Source of the DNA: Pandoraea anapnoica
GTDB lineage: Bacteria; Pseudomonadota; Gammaproteobacteria; Burkholderiales; Burkholderiaceae
Direction: 5' to 3'
NCBI RefSeq assembly: GCF_902459765.1
Contig: NZ_CABPSP010000003.1
Location: 434,001 to 498,000, forward strand
Length of the DNA stretch: 64,000 nucleotides
Of this stretch, positions 45,559-54,491 are shown piece by piece. Position numbers and translations under genes: made by a program. Every line of letters starts with the position of its first letter. The stretch's first letter is position 1. The notes under the pieces were generated by a model. That model saw only the letters and a program-made list of their open reading frames with translations, searched no databases and was not told the origin of the DNA.

Positions 45559-46619
45559 AGCCCCACCTTGAATTCCTTGTTCCAGAAATCGAGCAGCGCG
45601 GGCTTATCGGCGGTGAAGCGCGCATAGTCGAGCTTCACCATGCGGTCGAGTTCGGCGTTCGTGAAGCCCACGCTTTGCTGCAACGACGGTGGCAGGTTCG
45701 CGTTCTTCACGGTTGGCGCGTAGCCCATCGTCTCGGCAAAACCGATCTGGGCACGCGGGTCGAGCATCGCGTTCAGATAGTTGAAGCCGCATGGCTTGGA
45801 CTGCGAGTTCTTCGGCACGGCGGCTTCGAACGTCACCGGCACCGCGCCTTCCTTCGGTACCACGTAGTCGATGGGCACGCCCGCCTTCTTCCACTGAAGT
45901 GCGCGCGCCTTCCACATACATGTGAACCAGATGTCTCCGCTCTTGAGCGCCGAGGCCACCGCTTCGTTCGACGGATAGACCTTGGGTTGCTGTGACTTGC
46001 GCAACTCGCGCAGGAACTGCACGCCACCGGCCATATCGCCGTCTTTGTGACCGGCCGCGAGCGAACTGCTCACCACGTTGAAGTTGTAAAGGATGTCGGA
46101 GAAGCCGACCTTGCCCTTGAGCTTCGGATCGAGCGCGGCGGTGAACGAGTCGGGTTTCGTGCCGAGCTTTTCCGGGTTGTAGACGATCACCATCGCGCTG
46201 AAGATGTGCGGGATCGAGTACGGACGACGCAGCGCTTCGAGCGTGTTGGCCAGATTCGGCACGAGCTTCGCGTCGACGGTCTCGAGGATCCCCGAGCGGT
46301 TGATGTCGTACATGTCGAGGTCGGCGAGACAGGCAACGTCGAGTGAGCCGCGACGCGATGCCTTCTCGGCGCGCAGCTTTGTCATGCGTCCGACCTGATC
46401 GGCGGAGTCGTACGTGACCTTGCCGCCAGCGGCTTCGATGATCGGCTTGCCGATGTTCTGTTCAAGCAGGTTCAGATAGTCGCCGCCCCAGGTGCCGACG
46501 ACCACGTCCGGACACGCCTGCGCGGCATACGCCGAGAGGGTATCGAGTCCCAGCGCGGGGGCAATCACCAGACCGGAAGCGGTCTTCAGGAACGTGCGGC
46601 GGTTCAGGGCGTGCGTCAT
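45555..46619 (-). CDS. ABC transporter substrate-binding protein (PotD/spermidine-putrescine type)
   Basis: A 354-aa periplasmic binding protein. The N-terminus MTHALNRRTFLKTASGLVIA carries a twin-arginine-type motif (NRRTFLK), so export is probably by Tat. The mature protein has the cluster D pattern VVVGTWGGDYLNLLEQNIGK and FSAMVIVYNPEKL. Members bind polyamines, opines, phosphonates or small amines; the ligand is not readable. An AAGGATGACGAC site precedes the ATG, and the gene follows the ATPase gene after 95 nt. Given the downstream hydrolases, the ligand is presumably an amide- or peptide-like compound. Confidence 0.88.
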   Translation of the reverse strand: MTHALNRRTFLKTASGLVIAPALGLDTLSAYAAQACPDVVVGTWGGDYLNLLEQNIGKPIIEAAGGKVTYDSADQVGRMTKLRAEKASRRGSLDVACLADLDMYDINRSGILETVDAKLVPNLANTLEALRRPYSIPHIFSAMVIVYNPEKLGTKPDSFTAALDPKLKGKVGFSDILYNFNVVSSSLAAGHKDGDMAGGVQFLRELRKSQQPKVYPSNEAVASALKSGDIWFTCMWKARALQWKKAGVPIDYVVPKEGAVPVTFEAAVPKNSQSKPCGFNYLNAMLDPRAQIGFAETMGYAPTVKNANLPPSLQQSVGFTNAELDRMVKLDYARFTADKPALLDFWNKEFKVGL

Positions 46620-46714
46620 GTCGTCATCCTTCTAAACGTCGGCCGTCGAGGGCCTTGGCATGGGTCGAAGCGTGGGTGAAATGAGTGTGGGGTGAGGGCT
46701 TTAGTCGTGAAGCA

Positions 46715-47767
46715 TCAAGCGTTGAAAAACAGGCAGTCGGTGCTCGCGAAGCACGCCTTGAGCGCGCTGCCGGGGGCGTAAAGCCGGGCGTCGTCGCGTG
46801 CCGTGTTCGGCACATGCGCGACGAGCATTTCGCCTTGCGGGCTCTTTAGCCGAAGCTCCAGCGTCGAGCCGAGATAGATCGTCTGATCGACGGTGACGGG
46901 CAGGGCGGTTTCGTGTTGCGCCGGGGCGTCGGTCAGGCGCAGGCGTTCGGGGCGGATACCGAGCGTTTTCGCGTCGGGTGTCGCGCCTGCCAGCGCAAGG
47001 CGCTCGCCCTTGGCGGTGACGAACTGGCCCGCCTCCATCTGTCCGGCGAGGAAATTCATCTTGCCGAGGAAGTTGGCGACGAAGGGATTCGCCGGACGTT
47101 CGTAGAGGGCGTCGGCGGTGCCGATCTGCTGCACGCAGCCGTCGTGCATCACGGCCAGACGGTCGGCAATCGCGAGCGCCTCTTCCTGATCGTGCGTGAC
47201 GAAGATCGTCGTGAGGCCGAGACGGCGTTGCAGCGCGCGGATTTCTTCGCGCACTTCGGTGCGAAGCTTCGCATCGAGGTTCGAGAGCGGTTCGTCGAGC
47301 AGGAAGACGTCGGGGCGAATCGCGAGCGCGCGGGCGATGGCCACACGCTGCTGCTGACCGCCGGAGAGCTGACGCGGATAGCGATCGGCGAGCGACGTGA
47401 GGCGCACCATGTCGAGCGCTTCGCGAATGCGTGTGGCGCGGTCGGCGGCGGACACGCGCCGCATCTCCAGCCCGAACGCCACGTTCTCGGCGACCGTCAT
47501 GTGCGGGAACAGGGCGTAGCGCTGAAACACCATGCCGGTGTTACGACGGTGCGGCGGCAGACGCGACACCTCTTTGCCGCCGATCCAGATTTCACCGGCC
47601 GTCGGCTCGACGAAGCCCGCGACCATGCGCAGCGTGGTGGTCTTGCCGCAGCCGCTAGGGCCGAGGAAGGCCACGAGTTCGCCTTCGGCGATGTCGAGTG
47701 AGAAGTCTGCTACGGCAGCGGCGTTGCCGTACTGCTTGCGCAGCGAGCGAAGCGAAACGTTGGCCAT
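46715..47767 (-). CDS. ABC transporter ATP-binding protein (PotA-like)
   Basis: A 350-aa ATPase of the PotA/FbpC type: Walker A FLGPSGCGKTTTLRMVAGFV, Q-loop MVFQRYALFPHMTV, signature QLSGGQQQRVAIARALAI, Walker B VFLLDEPLSNLDAK, switch His in FVTHDQEEAL, and a C-terminal TOBE domain (about 280-350). It couples to the two permeases of this operon. Its ATG begins one base after the stop codon of the PotC-like permease gene, so translation is probably coupled. Confidence 0.92.
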   Translation of the reverse strand: MANVSLRSLRKQYGNAAAVADFSLDIAEGELVAFLGPSGCGKTTTLRMVAGFVEPTAGEIWIGGKEVSRLPPHRRNTGMVFQRYALFPHMTVAENVAFGLEMRRVSAADRATRIREALDMVRLTSLADRYPRQLSGGQQQRVAIARALAIRPDVFLLDEPLSNLDAKLRTEVREEIRALQRRLGLTTIFVTHDQEEALAIADRLAVMHDGCVQQIGTADALYERPANPFVANFLGKMNFLAGQMEAGQFVTAKGERLALAGATPDAKTLGIRPERLRLTDAPAQHETALPVTVDQTIYLGSTLELRLKSPQGEMLVAHVPNTARDDARLYAPGSALKACFASTDCLFFNA

Positions 47768-47768
47768 G

Positions 47769-48653
47769 TCAGATCACCTGGCTGAGTTTGACGAAGCGAT
47801 CGGTGATCAGCATGACGATGCCGAGCAGCACGATCTGCGCCGCAGACACGGCAGCAATCGTCGGATCGAGGTTGAATTCGAGGTACTGCATGATCGCGAT
47901 GGGCAGCGTGGTCTTGCCCGGCCCCACGAGCGGCAGCGTGAGTTCGAGGTTCTCGAACGACACGATAAAGCTGAACAGTACGGCCGCGACGATGGCGGGG
48001 CGCAGCATCGGCAACGTCACGCGCCAGAGCGTGCGCCACGGGCCTGCGCCGAGGTTGCGTGCGGCTTCTTCGATGGTGCCGTCGATCTGCGCGAGGCTTG
48101 CGCCCACGAGGCGCATCGTCCACGGAATGGTCAGACAGATGTGGGCAATCACGAGACCGCCGAACGTGCCGACGATGTCCATGTCGAGCGCGTTCTCGGC
48201 GCGCAGATAGAACAGATAGGTGGCGATGCCCGCGACGATACCCGGCACAACGAGTGGCAGCAGCAGAACGTTGCCGAGCGTGCGACGCCCGGGGAAGCGG
48301 TAGCGGGCAAGGGCGAGCGATGCGGCCACGCCGAGGATGACGCCGCCGATGGCCGCGCACGCAGCGAGTTGCAGGGAGAGCAGGAAACCGTTGGCGAACG
48401 CAGCGTTGCGCCACGCGTTGACGTACCACGACACGGTATAGCCGCTCGGCGGGAACGTGATGATCGCGTCTTTGAAGAAGCTCAGCCAGACGACGAAGAT
48501 CAGCGGACTCAGCATGAACAGGTAGATCAGCGCGATCCCTGCACGCACCGCCCATTTCGTCCATGCCGCAACCGGCACGCGCCTCGGGCTGCCTGTCGGC
48601 AGTCTCAGCACATCGCCCGTCACCCCACTCGGCTCCATCGAAGTCTGCGTCAT
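47769..48653 (-). CDS. ABC transporter permease (PotC-like), first gene of the operon
   Basis: A 294-aa permease with six membrane segments and the coupling loop IDGTIEEAARNLGAGPWRTL followed by VTLPMLRPAIVAAVLFSF. The start at 48653 (MTQTSMEPSG) has a GGAAGGG site 6 nt upstream. The open frame continues to 48743, but that stretch crosses the palindromic operator region and is not coding. It is the promoter-proximal gene of the leftward importer/hydrolase operon. Confidence 0.88.
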   Translation of the reverse strand: MTQTSMEPSGVTGDVLRLPTGSPRRVPVAAWTKWAVRAGIALIYLFMLSPLIFVVWLSFFKDAIITFPPSGYTVSWYVNAWRNAAFANGFLLSLQLAACAAIGGVILGVAASLALARYRFPGRRTLGNVLLLPLVVPGIVAGIATYLFYLRAENALDMDIVGTFGGLVIAHICLTIPWTMRLVGASLAQIDGTIEEAARNLGAGPWRTLWRVTLPMLRPAIVAAVLFSFIVSFENLELTLPLVGPGKTTLPIAIMQYLEFNLDPTIAAVSAAQIVLLGIVMLITDRFVKLSQVI

Positions 48654-48681
48654 TGGCACCCTTCCCGGTATCGTGGATTCG

Positions 48682-48744
48682 ATGCAAATTTGCATTGCTC
48701 GAAACGTTGATATGCAAATTAGCATATCAAAATCGACATGCAAA
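48682..48744 (-). promoter_or_regulatory. palindromic operator region of the importer/hydrolase operon
   Basis: Two strong dyads lie 29-77 nt before the first gene. ATGCAAATTTGCAT (48682-48695) is a perfect 14-bp palindrome. TTGATATGC-N6-GCATATCAA (48707-48730) has 9-bp perfect arms. ATGCAAA also occurs three times in the same orientation (48682, 48712, 48738). The region is very AT-rich for this genome. The dyads have even symmetry, unlike the T-N11-A sites of LysR proteins, so another regulator may bind here. Confidence 0.7.
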
Positions 48745-48787
48745 CCGGAAAGCTGTCAGGGTTTCAACGGATGCCGGGAGGGGGCGT

Positions 48788-49729
48788 TCAGTCGCGCCAG
48801 AGCGCGCGCACGGTCGCGAGGGCGCGTTGCTGTGCGTCGGCGGCGGTGCAGTCGACGATGTGACGCTCCGGCATCGAGCGCAGCCACGTGAGCTGACGCT
48901 TGCACAACTGACGCGTGGCGAAGACACCCTTGTCGCGCATGGTGTCGTAGTCGGTCTCGCCGTCGAGGTATTCCCACACCTGACGGTAGCCGACGCAGCG
49001 CATCGACGGCAGACCCGGATCGAGGTCGCCGCGCGCGCGCAAGCGCTCGACTTCTTCGACGAAGCCCGCCGCGAGCATCAAACGGAAGCGCTCCGCGATG
49101 CGTGCGTGTAACACCGAGCGGTCACCCGGCTCCAGCGCCACCGGCACGAACGTGTGCGGTGACGCCGTGTCGGGCGTTTGTTCGGCCAGCCACTGCGACA
49201 TCGGTTTGCCCGACAACTCGAAGATTTCCAGCGCGCGTTGAATGCGCTGTGCGTCGTTCGGCGCGAGGCGTGCTGCCGTCACCGGATCGACGCTCGCGAG
49301 CCGCGCATGCATTGCAGGCCAGCCGTCGCGTGAGGCGTCTTCATCGAGTTTTGCACGCACATCGGCGTCGGCCGACGGCAGTGGCGAGAGGCCTTGCGTG
49401 AGCGCTTTGTAGTACAGCATCGTGCCACCGACGAGCAGCGGACGACGTCCGCGTGCGGCGATCTCGTCGACCAGACGTAGCGTGTCTTCACGGAATTGCG
49501 CGGCCGAGTAGGCGTCGCGCGGATCGATGATGTCGATCAGGTGATGCGGTACGGTCGCGAGTTCGTCGGCGCTCGGCTTGGCCGTGCCGATATCCATCTC
49601 GCGATAGACGAGTGCGGAGTCGACGCTGATGATCTCCAGCGGGGTGGCTTGCGCGAGCGCTAGCGCGGCCGCAGTCTTGCCGGAAGCCGTCGGGCCCAGC
49701 AAGCAGACGATCGGAGTGTTTGCCTTCAT
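48788..49729 (-). CDS. miaA: tRNA dimethylallyltransferase
   Basis: A 313-aa enzyme that adds a dimethylallyl group to A37 of tRNAs reading UNN codons. P-loop [15 protein letters not shown], the [17 protein letters not shown] motif, [20 protein letters not shown] and [18 protein letters not shown] are diagnostic. The start at 49729 ([20 protein letters not shown]) is preferred; the frame upstream overlaps mutL. It lies 7 nt after the mutL stop, the conserved mutL-miaA pair. It is followed by the operator region of the next operon. Confidence 0.97.
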   Translation of the reverse strand: MKANTPIVCLLGPTASGKTAAALALAQATPLEIISVDSALVYREMDIGTAKPSADELATVPHHLIDIIDPRDAYSAAQFREDTLRLVDEIAARGRRPLLVGGTMLYYKALTQGLSPLPSADADVRAKLDEDASRDGWPAMHARLASVDPVTAARLAPNDAQRIQRALEIFELSGKPMSQWLAEQTPDTASPHTFVPVALEPGDRSVLHARIAERFRLMLAAGFVEEVERLRARGDLDPGLPSMRCVGYRQVWEYLDGETDYDTMRDKGVFATRQLCKRQLTWLRSMPERHIVDCTAADAQQRALATVRALWRD

Positions 49730-49736
49730 GAACCGC

Positions 49737-51836
49737 TCAACGTCCGCGCATGAACAATTTGTCGAGGTCGCCGAGCGTGAGCTGGTACCAGGTGGGACGT
49801 CCGTGATTGCACTGGTCGGCACGCTCGGTCGCTTCCATCTGACGAAGCAACGCGTTCATTTCCTCGTGCGTAAGACGCCGGTTCGCCCGCACTGCCGTGT
49901 GGCATGCGAGCGTGCCCAGCAACTCGTGCTGACGCTCGGTGAGCACGCGCGAACCGCCGTACTGACGCAGATCGGCCAGTACCGCGCGGGCCAGCGCCTG
50001 TGCGTCGGCGCCGTCGAGTAGCGCAGGGATGGCGCGCACGGCGAGCGTCGTCGGGGACATGGCGGCGAGGTCGAAGCCGAGGGCCGTCAGCGTCTCCTGA
50101 TGCTCTTCCGTCGTGCCGATTTCCACCGGGTCGGCGAAGAACGTCACCGGGATGAGCAGTGGCTGAACGGGTACGCTGCGCTCGACCAGCGCCTGCTTGA
50201 AGCGCTCGTACAGAATGCGCTCGTGCGCGGCGTGCATGTCGACCAGCACGAGGCCGTAGGCGTTTTGCGCGAGGATGTAGATGCCGTGCAGCTGGCCGAG
50301 CGCGAAGCCCAGCGGCTGTTCGAGCTGCATGGCGGCTGCGGCGTCGGCGGAGGTGCTGGCGCCGGAGGCAGCCAACGCATCGGCAAGACCGCCGGTGAGT
50401 ACTGCGCCGTCTGGAGCGCTCAGACCGCCTGAACTGCCATAAGGCGGTGACGGTGCGTCCGTCACCCCCGGCTGTCCGTAGGGACGTGCCGCTGGCGGCG
50501 CAGTGCGTCCGAAAAGATTGTCGTAGACGGACATCGGCTGCGGCACCGGCAACGAACCTTGCTGCGCGCGCGCATTCCAGCTGCTGCCACCCGGCGTGCC
50601 GAAGCCGCCCGCCGCACGTGCGCCCAATCCGCCGCCAAGGCCACCGCTGATACCCCCCAGTCCGCCTGCCGCACCCGGACCGGCAGCGAGACCGCCACCT
50701 TCCGTCAGATGCGCCGAGTGCGTTGCGCCGCCGCTGCCAGCCGCGCGCGCGAGCGCACGTTGCACCGCGTGGAACACGAACTGGTGGACGCTTCGCGCAT
50801 CGCGAAAACGAACTTCGATCTTCGACGGGTGAACATTGACGTCCACCAACTGCGGTGGCAGTTCGAAGTACAGCACGTACGCCGGGTAGCGGTCGCCGTG
50901 CAATACGTCTTCATAGGCGGCGCGCACGGCGTGCGTGAGCAGCTTGTCGCGCACGAAACGGCCGTTCACGAAGAAGAATTGCTGGTCGGCGCGACCACGG
51001 CTGGCCGTCGGCAGGCCGACGAAGCCCGAGAGGCGCAGTTCTGCTGCGCCTTCGTCCAGCGCGAGATGAGCGTCGGCGAAGTCGTTGCCCAGCACGCGCG
51101 AGACCCGTGTGGCGGCATCCGACGCGTTCCAGTGCTCCACGGCCCGGTTGTTGTGCAGGATCGAGAACCCGACGTCCGGGCGCGCAAGAGCGCTGCGGCG
51201 GATCACGTCCATGCAATGACCGAACTCGGTTTGTTCGGTCTTCAGGAATTTGCGGCGCGCGGGGGTGTTGAAGTAAAGGTCGCGCACGTCGACCGTGGTG
51301 CCCACCGGACCGGCCGCCGGGGTCAGCGCTCCGGTGTTGCCGTCGATGGCGGTCGCGTGCGGGGCGTCGATCTGACGGCTGGAGAGGGTGAGCTGTGCGA
51401 CCGAGGCGATGGACGCAAGCGCTTCTCCCCGGAATCCGAGCGTCAGCACCGACTCTAGCTCGTCTAGCGTGCGAATCTTGCTCGTCGCGTGGCGAGTTAG
51501 CGCCAGCGGGAGTTGCTCGGCGGACATGCCGCCGCCGTCATCGGTAATGGCGATGCGGCGCACGCCGCCTTCTTCGAGCTTGACCTGGAGCGCACGGGCA
51601 CCGGCGTCGAGAGCGTTTTCCAGTAGTTCCTTAACCACGGACGCCGGACGCTCGACCACCTCGCCTGCGGCGATCTGGCTGATGAGCTGGTCGGGCAGCA
51701 CGCGGATGGCGCGTGCGGGCGCGAGGCCCGCTGGCATTGGGCCGGGACGACGTTCGGGGGTGTCGAAGGAAGCGCTGCCGGGCGCATCGGCGGCCGGGTC
51801 TTGCGCTTCAGGGGCGGGGGGCGGGGTGGCAGACAT
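49737..51836 (-). CDS. mutL: DNA mismatch repair protein MutL with endonuclease-type C-terminus
   Basis: A 699-aa GHKL ATPase that links MutS mismatch recognition to strand removal. The N-terminus after about 40 low-complexity residues shows [36 protein letters not shown] and [16 protein letters not shown] 130-residue Gly/Ala/Pro-rich linker (about 350-480) separates the C-terminal domain. That domain carries [12 protein letters not shown], matching the endonuclease motif D(Q/M)HA-x2-E-x4-E, and CNHGRP, so it probably nicks DNA itself, as expected in bacteria without MutH. A perfect TATAAT (51844-51849) ends 7 nt before the ATG at 51836 with no ribosome binding site. Confidence 0.95.
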   Translation of the reverse strand: MSATPPPAPEAQDPAADAPGSASFDTPERRPGPMPAGLAPARAIRVLPDQLISQIAAGEVVERPASVVKELLENALDAGARALQVKLEEGGVRRIAITDDGGGMSAEQLPLALTRHATSKIRTLDELESVLTLGFRGEALASIASVAQLTLSSRQIDAPHATAIDGNTGALTPAAGPVGTTVDVRDLYFNTPARRKFLKTEQTEFGHCMDVIRRSALARPDVGFSILHNNRAVEHWNASDAATRVSRVLGNDFADAHLALDEGAAELRLSGFVGLPTASRGRADQQFFFVNGRFVRDKLLTHAVRAAYEDVLHGDRYPAYVLYFELPPQLVDVNVHPSKIEVRFRDARSVHQFVFHAVQRALARAAGSGGATHSAHLTEGGGLAAGPGAAGGLGGISGGLGGGLGARAAGGFGTPGGSSWNARAQQGSLPVPQPMSVYDNLFGRTAPPAARPYGQPGVTDAPSPPYGSSGGLSAPDGAVLTGGLADALAASGASTSADAAAAMQLEQPLGFALGQLHGIYILAQNAYGLVLVDMHAAHERILYERFKQALVERSVPVQPLLIPVTFFADPVEIGTTEEHQETLTALGFDLAAMSPTTLAVRAIPALLDGADAQALARAVLADLRQYGGSRVLTERQHELLGTLACHTAVRANRRLTHEEMNALLRQMEATERADQCNHGRPTWYQLTLGDLDKLFMRGR

Positions 51837-51965
51837 GGGAACCATTATAAAGGCTGCCCTCAAAGACATAGGTCGGGCGCCGTTTCGGCGTGTGACACGC
51901 GATTTAATGCGGGGCGGCATGCGCCCATCCGCTCGGTTTTGTCATTTTTCCGTGTTTAATTGGCA

Positions 51966-52136
51966 AGGGTCTGTTCCCCCTAAATCCGGGCACGTTCCCT
52001 CCGGGTTGCCCCACCCAAAGGGGCGATCGCGGCTTTATGATCCTCGCGAATATTCCCGATATTCGCTTCGGCTCATGCCTCGCGCTCGCCCCTTTGGCCA
52101 GGCAACACGAGCCCGGATTTAGGGGGAACAGACCCT
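51966..52136. repeat. MITE-like palindromic element with 26-bp perfect terminal inverted repeats
   Basis: The 171-bp segment begins AGGGTCTGTTCCCCCTAAAT (51966 onward) and its last 26 bases (52111-52136) are the exact reverse complement of the first 26. Pairing continues imperfectly inward through AAAGGGGCGA-type arms to a small central dyad GCGAATAT-TCCCG-ATATTCGC (about 52046-52066). The whole unit could therefore fold into one long hairpin. It has no coding capacity. No clear target duplication is visible, although AATT occurs near both ends. A degenerate half-copy lies at 13301-13344. It fills most of the 384-nt gap between mutL and the DedA gene. Confidence 0.8.
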
Positions 52137-52154
52137 AATTCGACTGTGGGATGC

Positions 52155-52163
52155 TGGTATGAT
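52155..52163 (+). promoter_or_regulatory. extended -10 promoter element before the DedA-family gene
   Basis: TGGTATGAT (52155-52163) is an extended -10 element 57 nt before the TTG start. No good -35 is present; the expected -35 position is at the right edge of the MITE-like element. Confidence 0.45.
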
Positions 52164-52220
52164 GCGACTCGTCGCGCGCCCGCAGGGACGGGCCGGCGTC
52201 CTTTATCTTGAGGAATCGAC

Positions 52221-52892
52221 TTGGATACTTTGGTGCAATTGCTGGAGATGGTGCTCCATATCGATAAACATCTTGGGGTGTTTATCGATCAGTACGGAAA
52301 TTGGGTGTACCTGTTCCTGTTCATGATCGTATTCGTGGAAACGGGGCTGGTGCTTTTCCCGTTCCTGCCGGGCGATTCCCTGCTGTTCATCGGCGGCGCT
52401 TTCGCGGCCACCGGGGCCATGGATCCGTGGCTGCTCGGTGTGCTGCTGTTCATCGCTGCGGTGACGGGCAACACGCTTAACTACTGGATCGGTTCGAAGA
52501 TCGGGCCGCGCGTGTACGAGAAGAACTGGCGTTTTCTCGATCGCGACGCGCTGCGCAAGACGCACGACTTCTACGAACACCACGGCGGCAAGACCATCGT
52601 GATGGCGCGTTTTGTGCCGGTCGTGCGCACGTTCGCGCCGTTCGTGGCCGGTGTCTCGGCCATGCCGTGGACGCGCTTCCAGCTCTATAACGTGCTGGGT
52701 GCAGCGATCTGGGTGGTGCTGCTCGTGGGTGGCGGCTACCTGTTCGGCAACCTGCCGCTGGTTAAGCAGTACCTGAACGTGATCGTGCTGGTCGGTATTT
52801 CGGCCGCTGTCGTGCCCATCGCGCTCGGCGCGGTGTGGAAGTTGTTCACGCGCGGTCGTCGTAGCGATACGGCGCAAGGGCAGAGCAAGTAA
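52221..52892 (+). CDS. DedA/SNARE-associated family membrane protein
   Basis: A 223-aa inner-membrane protein of the DedA/VTT family, now linked to undecaprenyl-phosphate or phospholipid flipping and membrane homeostasis. Signature features are FVETGLVLFPFLPGDSLLF, the conserved YWIGSKIGPR, and FVPVVRTFAPFVAGVSAMPW with the functionally important Arg. Four to five membrane helices span the length. The start is TTG at 52221, supported by GAGG 7 nt upstream. It is transcribed alone and ends at a strong terminator shared with amiC. Confidence 0.92.
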   Translation: MDTLVQLLEMVLHIDKHLGVFIDQYGNWVYLFLFMIVFVETGLVLFPFLPGDSLLFIGGAFAATGAMDPWLLGVLLFIAAVTGNTLNYWIGSKIGPRVYEKNWRFLDRDALRKTHDFYEHHGGKTIVMARFVPVVRTFAPFVAGVSAMPWTRFQLYNVLGAAIWVVLLVGGGYLFGNLPLVKQYLNVIVLVGISAAVVPIALGAVWKLFTRGRRSDTAQGQSK

Positions 52893-52964
52893 GCCAGTCG
52901 ATTTGCGAGGGAGCGGCGGACGTCCGTTGCTCCCCGATCTGCCTGAAGCAGTACAAGTGGGTAT

Positions 52965-53002
52965 AAAAAATGGCGCGTCCGGTTTCGGACGCGCCATTTT
53001 TT
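52965..53002. terminator. bidirectional intrinsic terminator between the DedA gene and amiC
   Basis: A perfect 16-bp stem (AAAAAATGGCGCGTCC, 52965-52980, with 52987-53002) and a 6-nt loop; poly-A/poly-T flanks suit both strands. Confidence 0.92.
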
Positions 53003-53027
53003 GTTGGGTCGCAAAGGCTGCGGATGC

Positions 53028-54491
53028 TCAGGCTGTACGGTTCTTCGCGATGGGCGGATTCTTCGAGAAGTAGGTCCGGATCCCCTTGAGCAGCGCGTTC
53101 GCGAGCCGTTCCTGATAGGCCGGATCGTTCAGATGCTGTTCTTCCCTGGGGTTGCTGATGAAGGCCGTCTCGACCAGCACCGACGGAATATCCGGTGCCT
53201 TGAGCACCGCGAACGACGCTTGTTCGACGTTCTTGCTGTGCAGACGATCCGCCACCGTGCCGATCTCGGCGAGCAGCGCGGTGCCGAACACCTTGCTGTC
53301 GCGAATCTGCGCAGTAGTCGACATATCGAGCAGCGCATGCGCCACCGTCCGATCGTTGGTCTTGATGTTGACGCCGCCGATCAGATCCGAGGCGTTCTGC
53401 GTTTTTTCGAGCAGCCGGGCGGTCGCGCTCGTCGCACCCCGTTCGGACAGCGCGAACACAGACGCGCCGTTGGCGGAGGGTGACGTGAAGGCGTCGGCGT
53501 GAATCGACATGAAGAGATCGGCGTCCACACGACGCGCCTTCTGCACGCGCACACCGAGCGGCACGAAGAAGTCGGCGTCGCGCGTCATCATGGCGCGCAT
53601 GTTCGGCTGCGCATTGATCTTGTCGCGCAACCGTTTGGCGATCTGCAATACCACGACCTTTTCATACGTGCCGCTGCTGCCGATCGCCCCCGGGTCTTCC
53701 CCGCCGTGGCCGGGGTCGAGGGCGATCGTGAGCAGACGTGCCGTCTTCTGCCCGCGCGGTGGCGGCGGCAGATCGTCGGTGTCGTCGTCGTTGCGCTGAG
53801 CGAGCGGCGGTGTCTTGTCCGGGGCGGCCGGGGCTGGCTGCGTGGGGCCGGGGCGTGCGGGACGCGGCGACTGACCTTGCTGCGCATACCGCTGGAAGAA
53901 CGCTTCGCTCTCTTCGGTGCTCGGCGTGTTGGCGTTGCCCGAGGTCTGCGGCGGATGCGAATTCTGCGCGAACGCCTGCGACTTGTTGGCGGTTTGCGCG
54001 AGCAGCTCCATGAGCGGATCGGGCTCGACGGCCGGATACAGATCGAACACGGTGCGGTACTTGTAGCCCGCCACCGGCGGCAGCGTGAACGACTGCGGCT
54101 TCACGCCCGCCTTCAGATCGAACACCATGCGCACGACGCCGGGCTTGAATTGCCCCACGCGCACCTGGGCGATCTGCGGATCGTTCGGCTGGATCTTGGC
54201 GACGAGGTCGCGCAGCGCCGGACTCAGATCCACTTCGTCGAGATCGATGACGAAGCGGTTCGGACTTTCCATCAACTGCTGCTGGAATTTGACCGGGTTG
54301 TCGGTCTCCAGCGTGACACGTGTGTAATCCCTCGCCGGCCAGACGCGCACTGCCACGATGGCGTTGGCGAACGCGAAGCGGGGGCCGGTGAGGGCGAGAA
54401 TCAGGGTCGAAGCGCCTGCGCGCAAAGCGCGGCGGCGGCCGGCGTTGGGCGATGAGGCGTCGTCGGTACGGGCGAAGCGTTTGATCAGCAT
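53028..54491 (-). CDS. amiC: N-acetylmuramoyl-L-alanine amidase (AmiC-type)
   Basis: A 487-aa periplasmic amidase that cleaves septal peptidoglycan during daughter-cell separation. The N-terminus carries a twin-arginine signal (GRRRALRAGASTLILALTGP). An AMIN domain follows (about 45-160, VRVWPARDYTRVTLETDNPV), then a Pro/Gln/Asp linker (about 190-265). The Amidase_3 domain has zinc ligands in IALDPGHGGEDPGAIG, the E of the TYEKVVVL helix, SIHADAF, and the C-terminal catalytic Glu in SVLVETAFISNPRE. The start at 54491 overlaps the end of tsaE by 7 nt. Confidence 0.93.
   Translation of the reverse strand: MLIKRFARTDDASSPNAGRRRALRAGASTLILALTGPRFAFANAIVAVRVWPARDYTRVTLETDNPVKFQQQLMESPNRFVIDLDEVDLSPALRDLVAKIQPNDPQIAQVRVGQFKPGVVRMVFDLKAGVKPQSFTLPPVAGYKYRTVFDLYPAVEPDPLMELLAQTANKSQAFAQNSHPPQTSGNANTPSTEESEAFFQRYAQQGQSPRPARPGPTQPAPAAPDKTPPLAQRNDDDTDDLPPPPRGQKTARLLTIALDPGHGGEDPGAIGSSGTYEKVVVLQIAKRLRDKINAQPNMRAMMTRDADFFVPLGVRVQKARRVDADLFMSIHADAFTSPSANGASVFALSERGATSATARLLEKTQNASDLIGGVNIKTNDRTVAHALLDMSTTAQIRDSKVFGTALLAEIGTVADRLHSKNVEQASFAVLKAPDIPSVLVETAFISNPREEQHLNDPAYQERLANALLKGIRTYFSKNPPIAKNRTA

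Noticed and set aside
51966-52136. Rho-independent terminator for mutL or the DedA gene
   Set aside because: The dyad is 171 bp long with 26-bp ends, lies upstream of both divergent genes and has no T-tract; a MITE-like or REP-like repeat explains it better.
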